A stretch of DNA of 64,000 nt, taken from NCBI GenBank assembly GCA_001940925.1, contig MSGZ01000022.1:1-64000 (forward strand). Direction: 5' to 3'. The stretch comes from Ruminococcus sp. Phil11 (GTDB lineage: Bacteria; Bacillota; Clostridia; Oscillospirales; Ruminococcaceae). The position numbers were made by a program, and so were the translations under genes. The notes under the pieces were generated by a model. It did no database searches, was not told where the DNA came from, and saw only the letters and a list, made by a program, of their open reading frames with translations. Below, in pieces: positions 49,262-58,969 of the stretch (position 1 is its first letter; every line of letters starts with the position of its first letter).

Positions 49262-52200
49262 TTACTTCTCTGCGAGCTTGGTGAGGTAAGCGTAGCGATC
49301 CTCTGCGGTCTTCTCCGCCTTCTCGAACAGAGCCTTTGCGCGCTCCGGGAAGGAACGGGTCAGTGCGCTGTAACGAGCCTCGCCCATGATGAAGTCCTGA
49401 TAGGACTCGGTCGGAGCCTTGGAATCGAGCTGGAACGGATTTTTGCCCTCAGCAGCCAGACGCGGATCATAACGGAAGTTGTTCCAGTAGCCGCACTTGA
49501 CAGCCTTCTCCATCTCAGACTGGCAGTTGGTCATACCGCCCTTGATGCTGTGCATTTCGCACGGTGCATAGCCGATGATGAGGGACGGACCCGGATAGCT
49601 CTCAGCTTCCTTGATCGCCTTGAGGGTCTGGTTCATGTCAGCACCCATAGCGATCTGTGCAACATAGATGTAGCCGTAGCTCATTGCGATATCAGCAAGG
49701 CGCTTCTTTGCGATCGCCTTACCTGCTGCCGCGAACTGTGCGACCTGACCGATGTTGGAGGACTTGGAAGCCTGTCCGCCGGTGTTGGAGTAAACCTCGG
49801 TATCAAAGACCATGATGTTGACATCCTCGCCGGTTGCCAGAACGTGATCCAGACCGCCGAAGCCGATATCGTATGCCCAGCCGTCGCCGCCGAAGATCCA
49901 GACGGACTTCTTGGAGAGGTAGTTCTTGCTTGCAAGGATGTCCGCGCTCTTGTCGCACTTGTCAGCGATCTTCTCGAGCTCTGCAACGAGAGCCTCGGTT
50001 GCAGCGGTATTCTTTGCGCCGTCGTTGACGGTTTCGAGGTAAGCATCAGCAGCAGCCTTCAGCTCGTTGGAAGCCTTCTCATCTGCAGCGACTTCCTTGA
50101 TCTCCTCGATCAGACGCTCACGGATCGCCTTCTGGCCGAGGTACATACCGAGACCGTGCTCAGCGTTGTCCTCGAACAGGGAGTTTGCCCATGCCGGACC
50201 GTGGCCGTTTGCGTCAACGGTATACGGGGAAGTTGCAGCCGGGCCGCCCCAGATCGAGGAACAACCGGTCGCGTTGGAGACATACATTCTGGAACCGAAC
50301 AGCTGGGTGATGAGGCGTGCGTAAGAGGTCTCAGCGCAGCCTGCGCAGGAGCCGGAGAACTCAAGCAGCGGCTTCTTGTACTGGCTGGAGATAACAGTTG
50401 CATCGGTTGCAACATCTGCCTTCTCTGCGACCTTTGCGACACAGTAATCGAACACAGCCTGCTGCGGCTCCTGAGACTCTCTGGAGACCATCTTCAGGGA
50501 CTTGGTCGGGCAGACGCCGATACAGACGCCGCAGCCCATGCAGTCCATAGCGGAAACAGCGAGGGTGTACTTGTACTCGGTCTTGACGATCGGCTTCGGT
50601 GCGATCTTGATGTTTGCCGGAGCAGCAGCAGCCTCAGCCTCGGTCAGAGCGAACGGACGGATCGTTGCGTGCGGGCAGACGAATGCACAGCGGTTGCACT
50701 TTGCACAGGTCTCCGGATTCCACTCCGGAACCATGACTGCGACGCCGCGCTTCTCGTATGCAGCAGCACCCTGCTCGAAGGTACCGTCCACATGATCTGC
50801 GAATGCAGAAACAGGCAGGGTATCGCCGAGCATCTTGCCGACCGGGTTCATAATGGTTTCAACCATCTTGACGAGCTTCTCGCGGCCCTCAAGCTTTGCC
50901 GGAGCTGCGGTATCAACAGCAGTTGCCCATGCAGCCGGAACATCGACCTTGACGTAAGCATTTGCGCCTGCGTCGATTGCCTTCTCGTTCATCTGAACGA
51001 TCTCGATGCCCTTCTTCATGAACTTCTGTGCCTTTTCCTTCATGTAGCCGATTGCCTCAGCCTCCGGCAGCACCTTGGAAAGGGAGAAGAATGCAGACTG
51101 GAGAATGGTGTTGGTACGCTTGCCCAGACCGATCTCCTGTGCGAGGTCGATTGCGTTGACCAGATAGAGCTGGATGTTGTTCTTTGCGATATACTGCTTG
51201 GTGTCAGCGGTGAGGTGCTGATCGAGCTCCTCCGGCTTCCACTGGCAGTTGATGAGGAACACACCGCCCGGCTTGACGTCGTTGACCATCTTGTAGCCCT
51301 TCAGGATGTAGGACGGGTTATGACATGCAACGAAATCAGCCTTGTTGATGTAATACGGGCTCTTGATCGGCTTGTCACCGAAGCGCAAATGCGAAATGGT
51401 GATACCGCCGGTCTTCTTGGAGTCATACTGGAAGTATGCCTGCACGTACTTGTCGGTGTGGTCGCCGATGATCTTGATGGAGTCCTTGTTTGCACCGACG
51501 GTGCCGTCGCCGCCGAGACCCCAGAACTTGCACTCGATCGTGCCCTCTGCTGCGGTGTTCGGTGCTTCCTCCTCTGCGAGGGAGAGGTTGGTGACGTCGT
51601 CGTTGATGCCGAGGGTGAACTGCGGCTTCGGATCAGCCTTTGCCAGCTCTGCATAAACTGCAAAGACGGATGCAGGCGGGGTATCCTTGGAGCCCAGACC
51701 GTAACGGCCGCCGATGACCTTGATGCCGGTTCTGCCGGTCACGTTCAGGGCGGTGACAACGTCGAGGAAGAGCGGCTCACCGAGGGAGCCCGGCTCCTTC
51801 GTTCTGTCGAGGACAGCGATCGTCTTTGCAGACGCCGGGATTGCCTCAACGAGCTTTTCAGCGGAGAACGGACGGAACAGGCGGACCTTGACGATACCGA
51901 CCTTCTCGCCCTTCTTGTTCAGGTAGTCGATGACTTCCTCTGCGACGTCGCAGATCGAGCCCATTGCAACGATGACGCGGTCAGCATCTGCTGCACCGTA
52001 GTAGTTGAACAGCTTGTAATCGGTACCGAGCTTTGCATTGACCTTCTCCATGTATTCCTCAACGATGCCCGGAACGGCATTGTAGTAGGAGTTACATGCT
52101 TCTCTGTGCTGGAAGAAGATATCGCCGTTCTCGTGGGAACCGCGCATGGTCGGATTTTCCGGATTCAGAGCGCGCTGACGGAATGCCTTGACAGCATCCA

Positions 52201-52795
52201 TATCGCACATTTCCTTCAGATCCTCATAATCCCAGACAGAGATCTTCTGGATCTCGTGAGAGGTACGGAAGCCGTCGAAGAAGTTGATGAACGGAACTCT
52301 GGACTTGATGGAAGCCAGATGTGCAACAGCTGCAAGGTCCATAACCTCCTGCGGGTTGGTTTCTGCAAGCATTGCAAAACCGGTCTGACGGCAGGCATAG
52401 ACGTCGGAGTGGTCGCCGAAGATGTTGAGCGCGTGGGAAGCGACGCAGCGTGCGGAAACGTGGAACACGCACGGGAGCAGCTCACCGGCGATCTTGTACA
52501 TGTTCGGGATCATCAGGAGCAGACCCTGGGAAGCGGTGTAGGTGGTGGTCAGTGCACCGGCATTCAGAGAGCCGTGGACCGTACCGGCAGCACCCGCCTC
52601 AGACTGCATCTCCTCGACCTTGACGGTCGTACCGAAGATATTTTTGACGCCCTGTGCAGACCACTGGTCAACATAGTCAGCCATCGGGCTGGAAGGCGTG
52701 ATCGGATAGATACCGGCGACTTCCGTGAAGGCGTAGGACACATAAGCAGCAGCATTGTTGCCGTCCATCGTCTTCTTCTTACGAACGATTGCCAT
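49262..52795 (-). CDS. nifJ: Pyruvate:ferredoxin oxidoreductase
   Basis: This 1177-residue single-chain PFOR oxidises pyruvate to acetyl-CoA and CO2 and reduces ferredoxin. The N-terminal domain starts with the YPITPSSPMAD block (pyruvate/TPP contact), the insert domain has two ferredoxin motifs, CAKCNRCAFVCP and CMGCGVCIGVCP (near residues 690 and 745), and the C-terminal domain has the TPP-binding GGDGWAYDIGFGG and NTGGQASKS region plus the proximal cluster Cys pair CAGCAET. Length is standard. GGAGGT precedes ATG 52795. Codon use is strongly biased, fitting high expression. It links glycolysis to ferredoxin in fermentation. Confidence 0.97.
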   Translation of the reverse strand: MAIVRKKKTMDGNNAAAYVSYAFTEVAGIYPITPSSPMADYVDQWSAQGVKNIFGTTVKVEEMQSEAGAAGTVHGSLNAGALTTTYTASQGLLLMIPNMYKIAGELLPCVFHVSARCVASHALNIFGDHSDVYACRQTGFAMLAETNPQEVMDLAAVAHLASIKSRVPFINFFDGFRTSHEIQKISVWDYEDLKEMCDMDAVKAFRQRALNPENPTMRGSHENGDIFFQHREACNSYYNAVPGIVEEYMEKVNAKLGTDYKLFNYYGAADADRVIVAMGSICDVAEEVIDYLNKKGEKVGIVKVRLFRPFSAEKLVEAIPASAKTIAVLDRTKEPGSLGEPLFLDVVTALNVTGRTGIKVIGGRYGLGSKDTPPASVFAVYAELAKADPKPQFTLGINDDVTNLSLAEEEAPNTAAEGTIECKFWGLGGDGTVGANKDSIKIIGDHTDKYVQAYFQYDSKKTGGITISHLRFGDKPIKSPYYINKADFVACHNPSYILKGYKMVNDVKPGGVFLINCQWKPEELDQHLTADTKQYIAKNNIQLYLVNAIDLAQEIGLGKRTNTILQSAFFSLSKVLPEAEAIGYMKEKAQKFMKKGIEIVQMNEKAIDAGANAYVKVDVPAAWATAVDTAAPAKLEGREKLVKMVETIMNPVGKMLGDTLPVSAFADHVDGTFEQGAAAYEKRGVAVMVPEWNPETCAKCNRCAFVCPHATIRPFALTEAEAAAAPANIKIAPKPIVKTEYKYTLAVSAMDCMGCGVCIGVCPTKSLKMVSRESQEPQQAVFDYCVAKVAEKADVATDATVISSQYKKPLLEFSGSCAGCAETSYARLITQLFGSRMYVSNATGCSSIWGGPAATSPYTVDANGHGPAWANSLFEDNAEHGLGMYLGQKAIRERLIEEIKEVAADEKASNELKAAADAYLETVNDGAKNTAATEALVAELEKIADKCDKSADILASKNYLSKKSVWIFGGDGWAYDIGFGGLDHVLATGEDVNIMVFDTEVYSNTGGQASKSSNIGQVAQFAAAGKAIAKKRLADIAMSYGYIYVAQIAMGADMNQTLKAIKEAESYPGPSLIIGYAPCEMHSIKGGMTNCQSEMEKAVKCGYWNNFRYDPRLAAEGKNPFQLDSKAPTESYQDFIMGEARYSALTRSFPERAKALFEKAEKTAEDRYAYLTKLAEK

Positions 52796-52891
52796 AAGAA
52801 TGTACCTCCATTAAATATAGTATAGTATTGAGCTGGGAATCTGCGCCCGGTGACTGTGCACTCAGCCGCCGTCGCAGAGTTTCGCTTATCT

Positions 52892-52920
52892 ATTATAGCA
52901 CAAATGCGCCCAAATGTAAA
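52892..52920 (-). promoter_or_regulatory. Promoter for PFOR
   Basis: Minus-strand TTTACA (52915-52920), 17-base spacer, TATAAT (52892-52897), with a leader of about 95 bases. Confidence 0.75.
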
Positions 52921-53074
52921 GCCTTTCACTGATTTTCGATGATTTTTCACAGAAACGTGCGGGGCTGACAGGGGGACTGCTTATGCCTGATGTAGTTTTT
53001 GTGCAATCTGGTAGATTAAATTTGGTCAGAATCACGAAAATCTTTGCAAAGAGACAGAAAAAGGAAAAAAACGG

Positions 53075-53103
53075 TTGACGTTTTGCTGCTTTTCGTGTAT
53101 AAT
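53075..53103 (+). promoter_or_regulatory. Promoter for small membrane protein / leader RNA
   Basis: TTGACG (53075-53080), 17-base spacer, TATAAT (53098-53103). Upstream to 52921 is AT-rich sequence with no gene. Confidence 0.75.
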
Positions 53104-53109
53104 AAAGAC

Positions 53110-53225
53110 GGTGAAATAATGTAATGTTATTTTCACTCGTTTTGTTGTCTCCTTTCTTTTGTTCTACACATTTTGATTTGACCTCATTTTATTTCAAAGC
53201 AGAGCAGCCGCTCTGCTTTTTTTCA
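53110..53225 (+). ncRNA. Leader RNA ending in a terminator (attenuator or sRNA)
   Basis: From the predicted transcription start near 53110 to a hairpin AGCAGAGC-AGCC-GCTCTGCT followed by T7 (53199-53225). The leader is U-rich and has no ribosome site with a usable start. Because the terminator lies between the promoter and the gene at 53260, this is either a transcription attenuator or a separate small RNA of about 115 bases. Confidence 0.5.
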
Positions 53226-53259
53226 TATCGGACGGATGCGGCAGAAAGGACACCGGATC

Positions 53260-53673
53260 ATGAAATTCAGACTGACAAAACACGAGCTGAAAGAGAAGCT
53301 CCGGCCGTGGGTGCGGGCACTGACGAATCCGCATCTGCTGCTCTCGCTCGGCATTGCGTGGTTCCTGACGAACGGCTGGGCATACTGCGCGATCGGGCTC
53401 GGCGCATTTCTGGAGATCGGCTGGCTGCTCAAGGCGGGCTCGGTCTGGGCAGCGATGCTCTGGGTGCCGGGGACGCCGGAAAAGCTCGTCACGTTCCCGA
53501 TCGCGATCTTCATTCTGCGGCGGCTGTTCCCGGACGATACCCGCACGCTTGCGATGATTGACAGGAAATGGAAGTCCGCGAAGGAAAAAACAAAGCTGCG
53601 ATACCGGAAGTTCAGGGAAAAGCTCCGCAGCAAACGGAAGAAAGAACTGCCGGCACATAAGGATGAGGACTGA
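53260..53673 (+). CDS. Small basic membrane protein
   Basis: I do not recognise this 137-residue protein. Basic N- and C-terminal parts flank a hydrophobic core (about residues 24-75, two to three helices: LLLSLGIAWFLTNGWAYCAIGLGAFLEIGWLLKAG region). The last 50 residues are highly charged (Lys/Arg-rich). GAAAGGA lies before ATG 53260. Expression should depend on reading through the terminator in its leader. Nothing around it suggests a function. Confidence 0.7.
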   Translation: MKFRLTKHELKEKLRPWVRALTNPHLLLSLGIAWFLTNGWAYCAIGLGAFLEIGWLLKAGSVWAAMLWVPGTPEKLVTFPIAIFILRRLFPDDTRTLAMIDRKWKSAKEKTKLRYRKFREKLRSKRKKELPAHKDED

Positions 53674-53685
53674 TACCCGCACAGA

Positions 53686-53719
53686 AAAAGGCACCCTGCC
53701 GGCAGGCAGAGTGCCTTTT
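53686..53719. terminator. Bidirectional terminator
   Basis: AAAAGGCAC / GTGCCTTTT with an inner CCTGCC-GGCAGG hairpin, between convergent genes. Confidence 0.75.
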
Positions 53720-53733
53720 GAAATATCAGAGAA

Positions 53734-54780
53734 TCATTCCGCAAGCGTCAGATAGCCGGGCGTTTCGGGCGTATCGACCACTGCATATGTCCAGTCTGTA
53801 AGCTCCGGATCATATGCCGTACCGTTTCCGCCGACCAGCTTTTCGCAGTCGCGGAATACATCTCTGGAGCCCTTGGCATGGTCCGGGTTCCACGGATAGG
53901 ATACCAGAATCGTGGTGAGGTTCTCACAGCCGTCGAACATGTGGGGCATGAACGCGACGTTCTCGATATAAAAGTTTGTCAGATCCAGCGTTTCCAGAGA
54001 ATGGCAGTTCTCAAACATATATGTCGTCATTGCGATTTTTTTGATCTCGGCAGTGCCGAAATTGATTTCTTTCAGGCTGGAGCATCCGCTGAACGTCTGC
54101 TCCATACTGGAGGCATTCGCCAGATTCATCGCGGAAAGATCCAGCGATTTGAGACGGTAGCAGTTGCAGAACAGCATATTATAACTGCGCACATTCGGGC
54201 AGGTAAAATTGCTCAGATCCAGTTCTGTCAGCTTCTGGCAGTCGTAGAACATCTCTCTGATGTCCGTAACGCTGTCGGTATTCAGCCCGGTGATGTCCAG
54301 TGAAAGGAGCTCATCGCAGCCGGAAAACATCCCGCTCATATCCTCAACATTGGAGGTATCAATCCCGCCGAGATTCAGAGATGTCATATAATTGCAGTAA
54401 AGGAACATGGATGACATGTTTTTGACCTGACTGGTATCGGCATTGGTCAGATCAATGGACTCGCAATCAAACTCTCGGAAAAGATTACTGCTGTCCTCCG
54501 GGAACACGGTGCCGCTCTTGCAGACAACGGATTTCACACTGTCATTACTTTTATAGGCCTGAACTTCCTCTGCCGTGAGATTGCCGGAAAGCGTCAGAAC
54601 GCCAGTTTCCTCATCCAGAGAGACGTTTGACTTGCCGAACAGCGAGGGCTTTTTGTCCTGTTTTCCTGAGGACTGTTCCGCGGCAGGCGCGCCGCTGTTT
54701 CCGCTCGTGCTGCCGCCTGCATTGCCGCAGCCGGTCAGGAGCAGTGCCGCCATCATCAGAGCAGGGATACTTCTTTTCAT
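53734..54780 (-). CDS. DUF285 repeat lipoprotein
   Basis: This 348-residue lipoprotein has the lipobox ALLLTGC (Cys18), a short Ser/Gly linker, the module LDEETGVLTLSGNL, then DUF285-type leucine-rich repeats over most of its length with TSQVKNMSSMF, TSNVEDMSGMFSGC and similar. The start at ATG 54780 follows AAAGGAAG; a longer frame upstream has no ribosome site. It is a paralogue of the protein at 24307-25926, with the same N-terminal module and the C-terminal KLVGGNGTAYD / PGYLT ending of the repeat block. It is surface-exposed and probably binds a polymer or host molecule. Confidence 0.83.
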   Translation of the reverse strand: MKRSIPALMMAALLLTGCGNAGGSTSGNSGAPAAEQSSGKQDKKPSLFGKSNVSLDEETGVLTLSGNLTAEEVQAYKSNDSVKSVVCKSGTVFPEDSSNLFREFDCESIDLTNADTSQVKNMSSMFLYCNYMTSLNLGGIDTSNVEDMSGMFSGCDELLSLDITGLNTDSVTDIREMFYDCQKLTELDLSNFTCPNVRSYNMLFCNCYRLKSLDLSAMNLANASSMEQTFSGCSSLKEINFGTAEIKKIAMTTYMFENCHSLETLDLTNFYIENVAFMPHMFDGCENLTTILVSYPWNPDHAKGSRDVFRDCEKLVGGNGTAYDPELTDWTYAVVDTPETPGYLTLAE

Positions 54781-54839
54781 TTTCTGTACTTCCTTTCGTG
54801 TGTGAAAATTTGTGTCCGGACAATCTGTCCGCATTTCAT

Positions 54840-54868
54840 ATTATACCACAGTCCTCTGCATAAGTCAA
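54840..54868 (-). promoter_or_regulatory. Promoter for DUF285 lipoprotein
   Basis: Minus-strand TTGACT (54863-54868), 17-base spacer, TATAAT (54840-54845). Confidence 0.7.
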
Positions 54869-54976
54869 GAAATGCAACTTAAAATAATTCCGAACCCCCT
54901 GTGATATTTTCACTTTCTCAGTTGTTATATATATGAAGGCCTTAATCAATCGCTGCAACAAAAAAGGAGCGAATCC

Positions 54977-55450
54977 ATGGATCACGCACAAATGACTGCG
55001 ATCTATCAGCGCATGAAGGACACCGTTTACCGCACCGCACTTTCCTACTGCCGCAATGTGCAGGACGCCGAGGATATCACGCATGATGTGTTCCTGATCC
55101 GGTTCCGGCACGAAGCCCCGTTTCCTGACGACCGGGCGGAAAAGGCATGGATGCTGCGCGTCACGGTCAACCGGTGCAAAAATCTGCTGAAATCCTTTCG
55201 CCGGCGGTTTACCGTTCCGCTGGAGGATGCCGGGGAGGTCTGCGTCACGGAGGAGGAGCACGCCGTCTGGGATGCGGTGAACGCACTGCCCGCGGCCTAT
55301 CGCCTTGTGATACACCTGTACTATTATGAAGGCTATTCCGTCCGCGAGATCGGGGAAATCACCGGAAAAAGCGAGACCGCCGTACAGACGCAGCTTTACC
55401 GCGCAAGAAAGCTGCTGAAAAAAGCACTCGGAGAGGAGCTCGAATTATGA
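54977..55450 (+). CDS. ECF RNA polymerase sigma factor
   Basis: This 157-residue protein has ECF sigma region 2 (CRNVQDAEDITHDVFLIRF, then KAWMLRVTVNRCKNLLKS) and region 4 (LPAAYRLVIHLYYYEGYSVREIGEITGKSETAVQTQLYRARKLLKK, shown by its ends). AAAAAGGAGCG precedes ATG 54977. It shares a four-base ATGA overlap with the following membrane protein. It is the second sigma/membrane-partner pair in the window and is shorter than the one at 17536. Confidence 0.9.
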   Translation: MDHAQMTAIYQRMKDTVYRTALSYCRNVQDAEDITHDVFLIRFRHEAPFPDDRAEKAWMLRVTVNRCKNLLKSFRRRFTVPLEDAGEVCVTEEEHAVWDAVNALPAAYRLVIHLYYYEGYSVREIGEITGKSETAVQTQLYRARKLLKKALGEELEL

Positions 55451-57120
55451 ATATGCAGGATTACCGTCATGCCGCGGATCGCATACACATCGCAGAGCAC
55501 TGCGAGAAGGAGGTTTTGAGCATGACACAGAATACCGAACAGAAAACGCGCAGACCGCTGCTCCGCACGGCGACCGGCATTGCCGCCGCTGCTGCCTGCG
55601 TCGGGCTGACCGGCGCACTCGGATTTGCGCTTTATCGCATGGGACATGATGAAGCCGATCTTCCGGCAGCGGATTCCGCCGGAACTGAATCGGTCACGGA
55701 GCAGTCCGCAGCAGATTCCGCAGAGGAATCCTCGCAGATCGGGACCGCAGAGGAAACCTACGAGGATTTTGCGGCTGCATACTACGAAAAGGCCGCGGGA
55801 CATCCGGTCAGTTACGACTGGTCGTCGCTCTGCGGCACAAATCTAAATGAGGTATGGGAAACAGAGGGCGGCACGGTGACGCTGAAAGCCGCCGTCACGG
55901 ACGGGTATCAGCTTTATTATTACTACACGTTCAAACCGAATTTTGACTGGAACAGCGTGAACTGGGACGAACCGCTCAATGAGGAGACCGGCAAACTGAT
56001 GCCGAATCTGATCGTGGTCCCCGCAGACCTTCATCTGCAGGAAAATCTGCGGTACGGTGACAGTCCGGCAGTCCGGCTCGATGACACGCTGCGCGAGGAC
56101 GGAACGGTTCGCTTTTACAAATTCTTCGGTTCGGAAATGGCCGGTCTGCCGCTGCCGGAAAACGGAGAATTTGTCGCGTATCATCTCGGTTCCGGTGGAT
56201 CGCGTGAGGAAAGCCGCCGTTTTACCGTCAATATGCCGCAGCAGATGCCGGAGTGGCATGAGCTCAGCAGTCCGCTGCATATTGCCAATGACGGCACCGC
56301 ATACGGCTTCGGGAGCATGGAAGCGGATTACCGTTATGCCCTTGTGACGCCGCTCGGCGCGATTCTGACAGAAAACGCACTGGACGAACGCATCGGAATA
56401 ATGGAAGAAAAAAAAGCAAACGGCGGGACCGGTCAGCCGCTCATGGCGGATTCCCTTTCCGTGATGAAGCTGACGCCGTCCGGCGGAAAAGCCAATGCGC
56501 CGTATGCGCTGTTCGGCTCGTTCGGTGAATGCTCCGGTATGTGTTCGATCGACATGGCCGCTGTCGATCATGACCCGGATGAGCGGCAGATCTTCAGTGT
56601 TTGCACGCTGCGGTTCCGGGTGCCGCAGGATCTGTCCGATGCGGTCGGCATGGAGTTCGCGAGTGCTGCACAGGACGAAGCCGTCACGGTCGATCTGACG
56701 CCGGAAAAGCTGCCGTTCTCGCCGGAGCTTGATCCGGACTTGGCGGAGATCAACGTCATCAGCGAACCGACTGAAACAGCAGTCCCGGAAACAACGGAGA
56801 CGACCGCAGAGGCGGTGCAGGTTCCTGCGGAGACGAAGATAAACACACAGAAGCCCGCGGATACCCAGACGGCGGAAGTGCTGATCGCGAAGATCACCGA
56901 ACAGCTGAACGCGCTGACATGGTCATCGGAGACCTGCGACGGCCTGCCGGAATACCAATGGACGGCAGCAGACGGCACGGTGTACCGGCTCAATCTGTCA
57001 AGCCGCTGGGTCTGGAAGCGCACGGGCGGTACGATGCAGGAAGCGCATCTGACAAAGAATCTGCTTGACCTGTTCAGCGCATATCAGGCAGGGTACGGGC
57101 TGGAAGAATGCGAATACTGA
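55447..57120 (+). CDS. Single-pass membrane protein, sigma partner
   Basis: This 557-residue protein has a cytoplasmic part (1-40) with His and Cys residues (HIAEHCEKE), one membrane helix (about 41-63), an acidic Ser/Glu/Ala spacer and a large outer domain (about 105-440). That domain is related in style to DUF4179-type anti-sigma outer domains. A Thr/Glu linker and a small C-terminal domain follow. Direct ATGA coupling to the ECF sigma gene suggests it controls the sigma factor. The HxxxC of the N-terminus is suggestive of a zinc anti-sigma motif but incomplete. Confidence 0.68.
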   Translation: MNMQDYRHAADRIHIAEHCEKEVLSMTQNTEQKTRRPLLRTATGIAAAAACVGLTGALGFALYRMGHDEADLPAADSAGTESVTEQSAADSAEESSQIGTAEETYEDFAAAYYEKAAGHPVSYDWSSLCGTNLNEVWETEGGTVTLKAAVTDGYQLYYYYTFKPNFDWNSVNWDEPLNEETGKLMPNLIVVPADLHLQENLRYGDSPAVRLDDTLREDGTVRFYKFFGSEMAGLPLPENGEFVAYHLGSGGSREESRRFTVNMPQQMPEWHELSSPLHIANDGTAYGFGSMEADYRYALVTPLGAILTENALDERIGIMEEKKANGGTGQPLMADSLSVMKLTPSGGKANAPYALFGSFGECSGMCSIDMAAVDHDPDERQIFSVCTLRFRVPQDLSDAVGMEFASAAQDEAVTVDLTPEKLPFSPELDPDLAEINVISEPTETAVPETTETTAEAVQVPAETKINTQKPADTQTAEVLIAKITEQLNALTWSSETCDGLPEYQWTAADGTVYRLNLSSRWVWKRTGGTMQEAHLTKNLLDLFSAYQAGYGLEECEY

Positions 57121-57127
57121 TTTTTCC

Positions 57128-57161
57128 GGGGAGAGGGCAGAGCAGCCTTCTCCCCTTTTTC
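57128..57161 (+). terminator. Intrinsic terminator
   Basis: Stem GGGGAGA / TCTCCCC extended by GGGC / GCC, then TTTTT. Confidence 0.75.
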
Positions 57162-57273
57162 TGTATGATGATTTTGCAAAAAAGCCTGCATGGGCTCCGT
57201 GCCTGAAATAAACACAAATTATTCCGTGCGCAGGATAAGAAACGCAAAAAACGGGGAGGCATTCGCAAAAAAC

Positions 57274-57311
57274 AACTTGTATTATTTTCCGTATATGGTA
57301 CAATACAAGTT
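57274..57311 (+). promoter_or_regulatory. Xylanase promoter with inverted-repeat operator
   Basis: TTGTAT (57277-57282), 16-base spacer, TACAAT (57299-57304). A perfect 10-bp inverted repeat AACTTGTATT (57274-57283) / AATACAAGTT (57302-57311) covers both promoter boxes, as expected for a repressor site. Confidence 0.65.
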
Positions 57312-57357
57312 ACAGGCCGTACAAGCTGATACGGCAATATCATACGAAAGTGAGGCA

Positions 57358-58686
57358 ATGATCCGAATGACAAAGCGCACGATCAGAACACTCTCTGCCC
57401 TGACGGCGGCTGCGTGTATGCTGTGTGCATCCGGATGCGGCACAAAGCCCGCGACGGATCCCGCAGATCCCCAGAGCAGTTCGCAGCAGGAGACCGAACC
57501 GGCAGGTGAAACACAGGTGTTTACGGAAAATATCACAGGCACCGCGGACGGCTATGACTATGAGCTGTGGAAGGACGAGGGAGACACGACCTTCAACGTG
57601 GAGCCGGGCGGCGGCACCTTCTCCTGCGAGTGGAGCAACATCAACAACGCACTGTTCCGCCGCGGCCAGAAGTTCGACTGCACGCAGACCTATCAGGAGC
57701 TCAGCAATATCTATGTCGATTACGGCGTGGACTATCAGCCGATCGGCAATTCGTATATGTGCGTCTACGGCTGGACGAGAGAGCCGCTGATCGAATACTA
57801 TATCGTCGAATCGTGGGGTTCGTGGAGACCGCCCGGGGCACCGTTTGCGATCGGCACCGTGACCGTGGACGGCGCGACCTATGATATCTACAAGACGACG
57901 CGCTATGAGCAGCCGTCGATCGACGGCACGCAGACCTTCGATCAGTACTGGAGCGTCCGCAAAACGAAGCCGCAGGGCGACGGCACCAAGCTTGAGGGCA
58001 CGATCTCCGTTTCCAAGCATTTCGATGCGTGGAAGAAGTGCGGTCTGGAGCTCGGCAAGATGTACGAGGTCGCACTGACGATCGAGGGCTATCAGTCGCA
58101 GGGCAAGGCGACGGTCTACAAGAACGAGCTGCGGCTCGAGGGCACCTACGCAGAGGCAGCCGACATTGAAGTGACCGTTGACGAGGATGCGATCGCAAAG
58201 CTTGCCGAAGCGGAAGCGGCCAACAGTGAACCGACAGAGGTCGGCTTCTTTGAGACCGGCTTCGAGGAAGGCAACATGGGCTGGATCCCGCGCGGCGGTT
58301 CGCTGGTCACCGTGGACAAGGAAAATGCCGACGAGGGCTCGCAGTCGCTGTTTGTCAGCGGCAGAACCGATTACTGGAACGGCGCAACGGTCATGCTCAG
58401 CGCGGATACCTACAAGCCGGGCGAGGCGTATCATTTCAAGGCGCGCGTCATGCAGAACAGCGGCGAGGACATCACGATGAAGATGACGCTGCAGTATAAC
58501 ATGGACGGCGAAAAGTATGATGAGATCGCACTGGAGCCGGCACCGAACGGCGAGTGGATCACGCTGGAAAATCTTGCGTATACGATCCCGGAGGGCGCGG
58601 AGAATCTGCAGCTTTATGTCGAGTCTCCGGACAGCCTGACCGATTTCTACGTCGATTCCGTTTCCGGTGCTGAGCGCGCAGATTAA
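57358..58686 (+). CDS. GH11 xylanase lipoprotein with CBM22-like domain
   Basis: This 442-residue endo-1,4-beta-xylanase has a lipobox ending in CASGC (Cys27), a short linker, and a GH11 domain (about 55-285) with nucleophile Glu146 in PLIEYYIVE and acid/base Glu243 in EGYQSQG, plus YWSVRKTKP and [13 protein letters not shown]22/CBM4-type carbohydrate-binding domain follows (about 300-438: [12 protein letters not shown]...FYVDSVSGA). Lipid anchoring keeps it on the cell surface. Starts at 57358 and 57367 are both possible; GAAAG spacing favours 57358. It is monocistronic under a promoter covered by an inverted repeat. Confidence 0.93.
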   Translation: MIRMTKRTIRTLSALTAAACMLCASGCGTKPATDPADPQSSSQQETEPAGETQVFTENITGTADGYDYELWKDEGDTTFNVEPGGGTFSCEWSNINNALFRRGQKFDCTQTYQELSNIYVDYGVDYQPIGNSYMCVYGWTREPLIEYYIVESWGSWRPPGAPFAIGTVTVDGATYDIYKTTRYEQPSIDGTQTFDQYWSVRKTKPQGDGTKLEGTISVSKHFDAWKKCGLELGKMYEVALTIEGYQSQGKATVYKNELRLEGTYAEAADIEVTVDEDAIAKLAEAEAANSEPTEVGFFETGFEEGNMGWIPRGGSLVTVDKENADEGSQSLFVSGRTDYWNGATVMLSADTYKPGEAYHFKARVMQNSGEDITMKMTLQYNMDGEKYDEIALEPAPNGEWITLENLAYTIPEGAENLQLYVESPDSLTDFYVDSVSGAERAD

Positions 58687-58835
58687 GGCGTTTCCGGCGA
58701 AGCTGAAACGGGCGTGCCGCCGCTTGGGGGCACAAAAGCATAATGGCCTGTCATCATTCGCGCATCATCTCAAAAGCGGCGGTTCTGCTGAAGGATCGTT
58801 CCGTATGATGCAGCATTCAGGCCGGTTCTGAGAGG

Positions 58836-58870
58836 AAAGAGCAGCACGGATCACCGGGCTGCTCTTTTTT
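58836..58870 (+). terminator. Intrinsic terminator
   Basis: Stem AAAGAGCAGC / GCTGCTCTTT, then TTT; ends the xylanase transcript about 150 bases after its stop. Confidence 0.8.
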
Positions 58871-58969
58871 CGGTTTGCAGGATGTTCGCCGCTTTTTTGC
58901 TTTTATACGGCAAAATCTGATAATTTTCGGAATTTTCCCATTGCAATTCACGGCATAATATGTTACAAT

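Noticed and set aside
49127-52825. Plus-strand open frame of 1232 codons opposite PFOR
   Set aside because: Shadow of the strongly codon-biased PFOR gene; no start signal and no recognisable domain.
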